Of a stretch of 64,000 nucleotides of DNA, positions 57,475 through 64,000 are shown one piece after another. The DNA lies in the NCBI GenBank assembly GCA_013426805.1, contig JACDZG010000026.1, positions 1 to 64,000 on the forward strand, written 5' to 3'. The notes beneath the pieces are model-generated. The model saw only the letters and a program-made list of their open reading frames with translations. It was not told the origin of the DNA and searched no databases. The number at the start of each line of letters is the position of its first letter. Within the stretch, counting starts at the first letter, position 1. The stretch is from Chromatiaceae bacterium. Lineage in GTDB: Bacteria > Pseudomonadota > Gammaproteobacteria > Chromatiales > Chromatiaceae. The position numbers were made by a program, and so were the translations under genes.

Positions 57475-57888
57475 ATGCTGCAACCCAAGCGCACGAAATT
57501 CCGTAAACAACAAACCGGTCGCAATCGCGGCCTGGCGCAAAGTGGTAACCGCATCTCTTTCGGAGAGTTCGGTCTAAAGGCGATTGGCCGCGGTCGCCTC
57601 ACGGCGCGACAGATTGAAGCAGCCCGCCGGGCGATCAGTCGAAAGGTAAAGCGCGGCGGGAAGTTGTGGATTCGGGTGTTTCCGGACAAGCCGGTATCCA
57701 AGAAGCCTTTGGAAGTACGTATGGGTAAAGGCAAGGGCAATGTTGAATACTGGGTTGCCTTGATCCAGCCTGGCAAAGTTCTCTATGAGATAGAAGGCAT
57801 CAGCGAAGACTTGGCCCGTGAAGCATTTCAGTTGGCGGCGGCCAAGCTGCCGATACAGACCACATTTGAGAGACGGACGATTTTGTGA
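57475..57888 (+). CDS. rplP: Ribosomal protein L16
   Basis: 137 residues: [40 protein letters not shown] and [20 protein letters not shown]. It helps organise the A site. The stop overlaps the rpmC start. Confidence 0.97.
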   Translation: MLQPKRTKFRKQQTGRNRGLAQSGNRISFGEFGLKAIGRGRLTARQIEAARRAISRKVKRGGKLWIRVFPDKPVSKKPLEVRMGKGKGNVEYWVALIQPGKVLYEIEGISEDLAREAFQLAAAKLPIQTTFERRTIL

Positions 57889-58088
57889 TGAAGGCGAAAG
57901 AGCTACGTACCAGCAGTACCGAAGCGCTGCAACAGCAGCTGGAGGGGCTTCTGCGTGAACAGTTCAACCTGCGTATGCAGCGCGGTGTGGGGCAACTCAC
58001 TCGTCCTTCTCGCATGAAGGCGGTTCGGCGTGACATCGCACGGGTTAAAATGGTCATGGCAGAGCAGACTGCGGGCGGCAAATCATGA
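57888..58088 (+). CDS. rpmC: Ribosomal protein L29
   Basis: 66 residues from the ATG at 57888 (a GTG at 57885 is also in frame): [40 protein letters not shown]. Two-helix protein at the tunnel exit; overlaps both neighbours by a few bases. Confidence 0.95.
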   Translation: MKAKELRTSSTEALQQQLEGLLREQFNLRMQRGVGQLTRPSRMKAVRRDIARVKMVMAEQTAGGKS

Positions 58089-58345
58089 GCGAAGCGAACA
58101 CCGAGAACCGAACCCTAAGCGGTCGGGTCGTCAGCAGCGCGATGGACAAGACGATCACTGTGCTGATAGAGCGTCGGGTGAAACACCCACTCTACGGGAA
58201 GTTTCTCACGCGCTCTACGAAAATTCACGCCCATGACGAAGCCAATTCCTGTGGCGAGGGTGACTTGGTCCGCGTGGAACAGTGCCGACCCTTGTCTAAG
58301 ACCAAATCGTGGCGCTTGATCGAGATCGTCGAGAAAGTTCGTTAG
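58085..58345 (+). CDS. rpsQ: Ribosomal protein S17
   Basis: 86 residues: [60 protein letters not shown]. Last gene of the S10 block; a 74-bp gap follows before rplN. Confidence 0.97.
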   Translation: MSEANTENRTLSGRVVSSAMDKTITVLIERRVKHPLYGKFLTRSTKIHAHDEANSCGEGDLVRVEQCRPLSKTKSWRLIEIVEKVR

Positions 58346-58419
58346 ATCTGGTGCCGCCCCGGCGTGTTTGTGGCTAATGTAGCTCCGGTCGCCGCCCTCA
58401 AAATATCAGGTAGAGAACA

Positions 58420-58788
58420 ATGATTCAGATGCAAACCAATCTGAGCGTCGCTGATAACAGCGGTGCCCGGAGCGTCATGTGCATCAAGGTGCTCGGCGGG
58501 TCGCATCGGCGCTACGCTGGCATCGGAGATGTGATTAAGGTGACTGTAAAGGACGCGATTCCGCGCGGCAAGGTCAAGAAAGGTGACGTCTACAACGCCG
58601 TCGTAGTCCGGACCCGTAAGGGCGTCCGGCGGCCGGACGGGTCGCTGATCCGGTTCGACGGGAACGCGGCGGTGCTGCTCAATAATCAGCTTCAGCCTAT
58701 CGGTACGCGTATTTTTGGTCCGGTCACACGTGAACTCCGGGGGGAGCGGTTCATGAAGATTATTTCACTTGCTCCCGAAGTGCTCTGA
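58420..58788 (+). CDS. rplN: Ribosomal protein L14
   Basis: 122 residues: [60 protein letters not shown]. First gene of the spc block. It starts at an ATG with AGAGAAC upstream. Confidence 0.97.
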   Translation: MIQMQTNLSVADNSGARSVMCIKVLGGSHRRYAGIGDVIKVTVKDAIPRGKVKKGDVYNAVVVRTRKGVRRPDGSLIRFDGNAAVLLNNQLQPIGTRIFGPVTRELRGERFMKIISLAPEVL

Positions 58789-58801
58789 GGAGTCGCTGAT
58801 C

Positions 58802-59119
58802 ATGCAAAAGATTCGAAAGAATGATGATGTGATCGTCATAACCGGACGAGATAAAGGGAAGCGGGGCACTGTGTTACGTGTTGTAGACGAAGATCATGTA
58901 CTCGTCGAGAACGTGAACATGGTTAAGAAGCACCAAAAGCCTAACCCGCAAAAGGGTGAGGCGGGTGGTATTGTCGAGAAGCCGATGCCCCTACAGATAT
59001 CGAATGTTGCGCTCTATAACCCGCAAAAAGGCCGCGGGGACCGGGTGGGTTTCAAGATTCTGGAAGACGGCCGCAAGGTTCGGGTGTTCAAGTCGAATGG
59101 CGAAGTCGTCGACGTCTGA
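58802..59119 (+). CDS. rplX: Ribosomal protein L24
   Basis: 105 residues from the ATG at 58802 ([20 protein letters not shown]) with GAGGAG upstream; longer in-frame starts would overlap rplN. The KOW motif [14 protein letters not shown] is present. Assembly initiator of the 50S subunit. Confidence 0.96.
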   Translation: MQKIRKNDDVIVITGRDKGKRGTVLRVVDEDHVLVENVNMVKKHQKPNPQKGEAGGIVEKPMPLQISNVALYNPQKGRGDRVGFKILEDGRKVRVFKSNGEVVDV

Positions 59120-59164
59120 TTCAGAGCGTCGTTGTGCCCGCCCCGGTAAAGAGTAAATAGCGAA

Positions 59165-59704
59165 ATGTCAAGATTGCAGACCGTCTACCGCGAGCGCATC
59201 GTCGGAGAGTTGAAGGAGCGGTTTAGTTACCGCAGCGTCATGCAGGTCCCGCGCATTGAAAAGATCACTCTCAACATGGGCGTCGGAGAGGCCGTAGCCG
59301 ATAAGAAAGTGATGGATTTCGCAGTTGCCGATATGCGTGCCATCGCCGGCCAACAACCGATCGTCACCATGGCCCGGTTGTCGGTTGCTGCGTTCAAGAT
59401 TCGGGAGGGCTGGCCTGTCGGCTGCAAGGTAACATTGCGGCGAGAGCGGATGTACGAGTTTCTTGATCGGCTGATCAACATTGCCGTGCCGCGTATTCGG
59501 GACTTCCGGGGTTTGAGTCCCAAAGCGTTTGATGGGCGCGGGAACTATTCCATCGGCGTCAAGGAGCAGATTATGTTTCCAGAGATCGATTATGACAAGA
59601 TCGACGCTTTGCGCGGACTCGACATCACGATTACTACCTCGGCACGCACTGACGAAGAAGGCCGTGCGCTGCTGGAAGCGTTCAACTTTCCGTTCCGGAC
59701 CTAA
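59165..59704 (+). CDS. rplE: Ribosomal protein L5
   Basis: 179 residues: [40 protein letters not shown] and [20 protein letters not shown]. Binds 5S rRNA. Standard length. Confidence 0.97.
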   Translation: MSRLQTVYRERIVGELKERFSYRSVMQVPRIEKITLNMGVGEAVADKKVMDFAVADMRAIAGQQPIVTMARLSVAAFKIREGWPVGCKVTLRRERMYEFLDRLINIAVPRIRDFRGLSPKAFDGRGNYSIGVKEQIMFPEIDYDKIDALRGLDITITTSARTDEEGRALLEAFNFPFRT

Positions 59705-59728
59705 CGCGGAACCTTAAGGGAATTCACG

Positions 59729-60034
59729 ATGGCAAAAACCAGCATGATCGAGCGCGATCGTCGTCGCACCGAGATCGTCGCCAAGTACGCTACGAAGCGT
59801 GCGGCCTTGAAAACGGTGATCAACGACCGGGCGTCGACTTCAGAGCAGATCGACGAGGCGGTGCTGAAGCTCCAAAAGCTTCCACGTGACGCAAGCCCTA
59901 CGCGGCAGATGCGGCGTTGTCGGATCACCGGGCGTCCCCACGCAGTCTACCGGAAGTTCGGACTCTCGCGGAACAAGCTGCGAGAGGCTGTGATGCGTGG
60001 CGACGTTCCTGGTGTCGTTAAGGCAAGTTGGTAG
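59729..60034 (+). CDS. rpsN: Ribosomal protein S14
   Basis: 101 residues, the long zinc-free form (no CxxC): [20 protein letters not shown] and [20 protein letters not shown]. It is followed by a 97-bp gap before rpsH that holds no gene. Confidence 0.97.
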   Translation: MAKTSMIERDRRRTEIVAKYATKRAALKTVINDRASTSEQIDEAVLKLQKLPRDASPTRQMRRCRITGRPHAVYRKFGLSRNKLREAVMRGDVPGVVKASW

Positions 60035-60131
60035 GAGAGTTCGGCTCGGGCTCGCCCGGGTGGCTTTCAGATTCCGGGTATCGCACCATGCAGGTGGACT
60101 GACCCCCCACGTGTGACTTGAGGAGAAGCAC

Positions 60132-60527
60132 ATGAGTATGTCGGATCCGATTGCGGATATGCTGACACGCATCCGTAATGGTCAGCAGCGCGGCAAGATC
60201 ACGATCGTGATGCCATCGTCCAAGCAGAAGTTCGCCATCGCGACCTTACTCAAGGAAGAAGGATATATTGCCGACGCACAGGTCGAGACAGTTGATGCGA
60301 AGGCAAGACTGGTTGTTCGGCTTAAGTATTTTCGGGGTAAGCCCGTGATCGAGTTCCTGAAGCGAGTATCGCGGCCTGGGTTGCGTGTTTACCGCGGTCA
60401 AGACGCATTACCGACAGTGTGGGGCGGCTTGGGTGTGGCGATCATTTCGACCTCGCGTGGACTGATGACTGACCGCGCGGCCCGGCAGACTGGTCATGGC
60501 GGCGAGATTATCGCCTACGTGGCTTAA
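60132..60527 (+). CDS. rpsH: Ribosomal protein S8
   Basis: 131 residues: [20 protein letters not shown] and [20 protein letters not shown]. In enteric relatives S8 represses the spc operon at the rplE region. GAGGAGAAGC precedes the ATG. Confidence 0.97.
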   Translation: MSMSDPIADMLTRIRNGQQRGKITIVMPSSKQKFAIATLLKEEGYIADAQVETVDAKARLVVRLKYFRGKPVIEFLKRVSRPGLRVYRGQDALPTVWGGLGVAIISTSRGLMTDRAARQTGHGGEIIAYVA

Positions 60528-60539
60528 GGAGATCAGCAA

Positions 60540-61073
60540 ATGTCACGAGTTGCAAAGGCACCGATCACCGTGCCGAAAGGAGTGATGGTCGAAGTCGCTG
60601 GTCAGTCGGTAAAGGTTCAAGGCACTAAGGGATCCCTGGAGTGGACGGTGCATCCGACGGTGGCGGTCCGACTTGAGGACGGGATCATCAGTGTTTCGCC
60701 GGGGGCTGCGTATCCGCAGGCATGGGCGATGGCAGGGACGACGCGGGCCGTACTCAACAACATGGTGGTCGGCTGTGGTATCGGGTTCACGCGGAAATTG
60801 ACGCTGGTCGGTGTTGGCTACCGGGCGCAGGCGAAGGGAGATGTTTTGAATCTCAGCCTGGGATTCTCGCATCCTGTCGACTACCCGGTTCCAGGGGGAA
60901 TCAAGATTGAGACCCCAAGTCAGACAGAGATCATTGTTAGCGGGGCCGATCGGCAACGCGTGGGGCAGGTTGCGGCGGAGATCCGCGCCTATCGGCCGCC
61001 GGAGCCCTACAAGGGCAAGGGTGTTCGTTACGCGGACGAAGACGTCTTGCGTAAGGAAGCCAAGAAAAAGTAG
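60540..61073 (+). CDS. rplF: Ribosomal protein L6
   Basis: 177 residues: SRVAKAPITVPKGVMVEVAG, and the C-terminal YRPPEPYKGKGVRYADEDVL that contacts the sarcin-ricin loop region. AAGGAG precedes the ATG. Confidence 0.97.
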   Translation: MSRVAKAPITVPKGVMVEVAGQSVKVQGTKGSLEWTVHPTVAVRLEDGIISVSPGAAYPQAWAMAGTTRAVLNNMVVGCGIGFTRKLTLVGVGYRAQAKGDVLNLSLGFSHPVDYPVPGGIKIETPSQTEIIVSGADRQRVGQVAAEIRAYRPPEPYKGKGVRYADEDVLRKEAKKK

Positions 61074-61085
61074 GGGTTTAAGATA

Positions 61086-61442
61086 ATGGACAAAAGAAAG
61101 GCACGTTTGCGCCGCGCCGCGAAGACTCGCGCGAAGATTCGGGAGTTGGGTGTCTATCGGCTCTGCGTTCATCGGACGCCCCAGCACATTTATGCACAGA
61201 TCATTGCTCCCGACGGAGCCCATGTTGTTGCCAGCGCGTCTACCATCGACAAGGAGTGTCGCCTAACGATCTCCGGGCACAAGGGTAATTCCGGTGCTGC
61301 GGTGTTGGTCGGGAAGGCGATTGCCGAGCGTGCTATGTCAAAGGGAATTGCAGAGGTGGCATTCGATCGCTCGGGGTTTCGCTATCACGGGCGTATGAAG
61401 GCGCTTGCGGATGCGGCTCGTGAGAGCGGACTGAAATTCTAG
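61086..61442 (+). CDS. rplR: Ribosomal protein L18
   Basis: 118 residues: [39 protein letters not shown] and [20 protein letters not shown]. Binds 5S rRNA with L5. Confidence 0.97.
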   Translation: MDKRKARLRRAAKTRAKIRELGVYRLCVHRTPQHIYAQIIAPDGAHVVASASTIDKECRLTISGHKGNSGAAVLVGKAIAERAMSKGIAEVAFDRSGFRYHGRMKALADAARESGLKF

Positions 61443-61452
61443 GGGCTGCACC

Positions 61453-61959
61453 ATGTCAAATTTTAATCCCAAGCCGGAAGGTGATGGCCTTCTGGAAAAG
61501 CTGGTCAACGTTAATCGCGTTGCCAAAGTGGTCAAGGGTGGCCGGCAATTCGGTTTCGCAGCGCTGACCGTGGTTGGCGACGGCAAAGGGCGCGTCGGCT
61601 TCGGTCGCGGCAAGGCACGAGAGGTACCGGTCGCGATTCAGAAAGCGATGGAGAGTGCCCGCAAGAACATGATTGACGTAAAACTCCGGGGAAATACCCT
61701 TCAGTATCCGCTGCACGGGCGTCATGGAGCCGCGAAAGTCTTCATGCAACCTGCATCCGAGGGTACGGGGATCATTGCTGGCGGAGCGATGCGGGCAGTG
61801 TTCGAGGTGCTCGGTGTGCAGAATGTCCTGGCTAAATGTATCGGTACCAATAATCCCGTCAATGTGGTGCGTGCCACTGTCCAGGGATTGAAGGCCATGA
61901 GTGACCCCGAGAGCATCGCCGCGAAGCGTGGTAAGACGGTCGAGCAGATACTGGGGTAA
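61453..61959 (+). CDS. rpsE: Ribosomal protein S5
   Basis: 168 residues: [60 protein letters not shown]. The spectinomycin-loop region (VVKGGRQF) is of wild-type length. Decoding fidelity protein. Confidence 0.97.
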   Translation: MSNFNPKPEGDGLLEKLVNVNRVAKVVKGGRQFGFAALTVVGDGKGRVGFGRGKAREVPVAIQKAMESARKNMIDVKLRGNTLQYPLHGRHGAAKVFMQPASEGTGIIAGGAMRAVFEVLGVQNVLAKCIGTNNPVNVVRATVQGLKAMSDPESIAAKRGKTVEQILG

Positions 61960-62154
61960 ATGATGTCAGACAAGAAGATGATGAAAGTGAAGCTTGTCCG
62001 CAGCATGCACGGGCGTCTGACAGCACATAAGGCGAGTGTCCGCGGCCTCGGTCTGAGACGGATGCATCAGGTGGTCGAGGTGGAAGATACCCCGTGTACA
62101 CGTGGCATGGTTAATGCCGTGTCGTACATGGTCAAGGTAGTTGAGGAGGCGTGA
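61960..62154 (+). CDS. rpmD: Ribosomal protein L30
   Basis: 64 residues (63 if started at the second ATG, 61963): [40 protein letters not shown]. Directly abuts the rpsE stop. Confidence 0.95.
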   Translation: MMSDKKMMKVKLVRSMHGRLTAHKASVRGLGLRRMHQVVEVEDTPCTRGMVNAVSYMVKVVEEA

Positions 62155-62155
62155 C

Positions 62156-62590
62156 ATGCGACTTAACGAACTCAGCCCGAGTGATGGCAGCAAGCAATCG
62201 CCGAAGCGACGCGGTCGGGGTATCGGCAGCGGGCTAGGAAAGACCGGCGGCAGGGGGCACAAGGGGCAGAAATCGCGCGCGGGCGGTTTCCACAAGGTAG
62301 GTTTTGAGGGTGGTCAGATGCCGCTGCAGAGGCGCCTGCCAAAAATGGGCTTTCGGTCGCGGACTGCGAACAGCCGCGAAGAAGTCCGGCTCCACGAGCT
62401 CAAACAGATCGACGGCGACATTGTTGACTTAGACGCACTGCGTAAGGCGGGACTGATCAACCGGGCGACTCTAGTTGCAAAGATCATTGCTTCGGGCGAG
62501 GTCGATCGCGCGCTGACGATACGAGGTGTCGGTGTCACCAAGGGTGCCCGAGCCGCGATCGAGGCGGCCGGCGGCAAGGTCGAGGACTAA
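62156..62590 (+). CDS. rplO: Ribosomal protein L15
   Basis: 144 residues from the ATG at 62156 ([20 protein letters not shown]), with GAGGAGG upstream; an in-frame ATG 15 bases earlier lies inside rpm[21 protein letters not shown] and [17 protein letters not shown] are typical. Confidence 0.97.
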   Translation: MRLNELSPSDGSKQSPKRRGRGIGSGLGKTGGRGHKGQKSRAGGFHKVGFEGGQMPLQRRLPKMGFRSRTANSREEVRLHELKQIDGDIVDLDALRKAGLINRATLVAKIIASGEVDRALTIRGVGVTKGARAAIEAAGGKVED

Positions 62591-62605
62591 CACAGGTCCC
62601 TTTGG

Positions 62606-63958
62606 ATGGCTAAGAACCCCTCATCGTTGGGACAGACCCTGGGCGGAATGGGACGGCTGACCGAGCTCAAACAGCGGCTGCTCTTTCTGGTCGGCGCGCT
62701 TCTTGTGTACCGTATCGGCACCTTTATTCCAGTGCCCGGGGTTAACCCCGAGGCGCTGGCCATTCTGTTCGAGCAGAACAAGGGCTCCATGCTGGACATG
62801 TTCAACATGTTCTCGGGAGGCGCATTGGAGCGAGCGAGCCTTTTCGCGCTTGGGGTCATGCCCTATATCTCTGCGTCGATCATCGTGCAGTTGATGTCAT
62901 CCGTCATTCCTCAGCTTGAACAGCTAAAGAAAGAGGGCGAGCAAGGTCGACGTAAGATCACGCAGTACACCCGGTACGGAACAGTCGTTTTGGCCACTTT
63001 CCAGGCAATCGGCATTTCTATAGCGCTGCAAGGCCAGAGTGCCGGCGGGACGGCGCTCGTGAGCCAGGCGGGAACAGGGTTCCTGGTCACGGCAGCGGTG
63101 TCTTTGGTCACGGGTACGATGTTCCTGATGTGGCTTGGGGAGCAGATCACCGAGCGCGGTATCGGCAACGGGATATCTATGATCATCTTCTCCGGGATTG
63201 TCGCCGGTTTGCCGGCGGCCCTGGGAGGGACTCTGGAGCTGGTTCGCACCGGGGAGATGAATGCGCTCGCGGTGTTGGCAATCTTTGCTATGGTGATCGC
63301 GGTGACCGCGTTCGTGGTATTCGTTGAGCGAGGGCAACGGCGTATCACGGTGAATTATGCCCGCCGCCAACAAGGACGCAAGTTGATGCAGGCGCAGAGT
63401 ACACACCTGCCACTCAAGATCAACATGGCTGGTGTCATTCCACCGATCTTCGCCTCTAGTATCATTCTGTTTCCAGGTACCTTGGGGCAATGGCTAGGTA
63501 GTAATGAAAATATGCGATGGATCGCTGACATAACATCAAAGCTCTCTCCTGGTGAGCCAATCTATGTCATTCTTTACGCCTCGGCGATCGTCTTTTTCTG
63601 TTTTTTCTATACGGCGTTGGTGTTTAATGCCCGCGAGACGGCCGATAACCTGAAGCGGTCAGGTGCCTTTATCCCGGGAATTCGTCCCGGCGAACAAACC
63701 GCGCGGTATATCGACACGGTAATGACCCGACTCACGGCTGTAGGTGCCATCTACATCACCGCGGTGTGCTTGCTGCCTGAGTTTCTCATCGTCGGATACA
63801 ATGTGCCGTTTTACTTTGGCGGCACTTCACTTCTGATCGTCGTGGTCGTTGTGATGGACTTCATGGCCCAGGTGCAGGCCCACCTCATGTCCCACCAGTA
63901 TGAGGGGTTGATGAAGAAGGCTAACCTAAAGGCGCCCGGCGCCGGGCTGCTGCGCTGA
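62606..63958 (+). CDS. secY: Protein translocase subunit SecY
   Basis: 450 residues with ten TM helices. [40 protein letters not shown] and the plug segment [20 protein letters not shown] are standard, as are the cytoplasmic loops [14 protein letters not shown] and [20 protein letters not shown]. It forms the inner-membrane translocon with SecE (at 36443). Confidence 0.98.
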   Translation: MAKNPSSLGQTLGGMGRLTELKQRLLFLVGALLVYRIGTFIPVPGVNPEALAILFEQNKGSMLDMFNMFSGGALERASLFALGVMPYISASIIVQLMSSVIPQLEQLKKEGEQGRRKITQYTRYGTVVLATFQAIGISIALQGQSAGGTALVSQAGTGFLVTAAVSLVTGTMFLMWLGEQITERGIGNGISMIIFSGIVAGLPAALGGTLELVRTGEMNALAVLAIFAMVIAVTAFVVFVERGQRRITVNYARRQQGRKLMQAQSTHLPLKINMAGVIPPIFASSIILFPGTLGQWLGSNENMRWIADITSKLSPGEPIYVILYASAIVFFCFFYTALVFNARETADNLKRSGAFIPGIRPGEQTARYIDTVMTRLTAVGAIYITAVCLLPEFLIVGYNVPFYFGGTSLLIVVVVVMDFMAQVQAHLMSHQYEGLMKKANLKAPGAGLLR

Positions 63959-63986
63959 TGGGGCGCATGAATCGCTAGGAGACAAG

Positions 63987-64000
63987 ATGAAAGTACGTGC
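63987..64000 (+). CDS. rpmJ: Ribosomal protein L36, first codons (partial)
   Basis: The ATG at 63987 with AGGAGAC upstream reads MKVRA, the start of L36, which follows secY in gammaproteobacteria. The gene runs off the window. Confidence 0.8.

Overview
The window looks like a chromosomal segment of a high-GC gammaproteobacterium, most likely a purple sulfur bacterium (Chromatiaceae-like). That is inferred from protein character, the tRNA-tuf-secE-nusG-rplKAJL-rpoBC-rpsLG-fusA-tuf-S10/spc gene order and the abundance of short palindromic repeats; no rRNA or photosynthesis gene is present to prove it. The right half is conserved core genome and the left half is a mosaic of defence genes, toxin-antitoxin pairs, miniature palindromic elements and broken genes.

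Region 1 (1-16.8 kb, mostly minus strand): a type III-D CRISPR-Cas locus. In transcription order it has a broken CARF (Csm6/NE0113-type) gene, an HD-less Cas10 with an AGDD palm motif, a Cas7-Csx10 fusion, a double-Cas7 RAMP protein, Csx19, a large TIGR03986-type RAMP protein and a two-TM protein. Then come an MNT/HEPN toxin-antitoxin pair, a small TM protein with a SAVED-like domain, and a ring nuclease of the DUF1874/AcrIII-1 (Crn2) family. Divergently on the plus strand lie a frameshifted TM/coiled-coil gene, cas2, cas1 and a reverse-transcriptase pseudogene, followed by one orphan CRISPR repeat and no array. The interference and signalling genes look intact while the adaptation arm is decaying.

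Region 2 (16.8-30.2 kb): an Rpn-type nuclease gene interrupted by an 80-bp palindromic element, a YefM/YoeB pair whose toxin ORF runs into the same element, a CNP1-like lipo/periplasmic protein, a patatin-like membrane phospholipase and a YpfJ-type metalloprotease. After these come an integron-cassette-like gene with an attC-like site, remnants of DUF4062, transposase and RHS genes, an operon of a DegT aminotransferase with two FemAB/GNAT-like transferases, a DUF4338 plus broken-transposase element, and a CopG antitoxin whose PIN toxin has been lost.

Region 3 (30.2-34.4 kb): a secreted or lipid-active alpha/beta hydrolase downstream of a FadL-type outer-membrane transporter, and UDP-glucose 6-dehydrogenase.

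Region 4 (34.5-64 kb, plus strand): tRNA-Tyr, -Gly, -Thr and tuf; tRNA-Trp, secE, nusG, rplKAJL, rpoBC; rpsL, rpsG, fusA, a second tuf; then S10, L3, L4, L23, L2, S19, L22, S3, L16, L29, S17, L14, L24, L5, S14, S8, L6, L18, S5, L30, L15, SecY and the first codons of L36. All are full-length, which argues that the frameshifts in the left half are real decay and not general sequence error.
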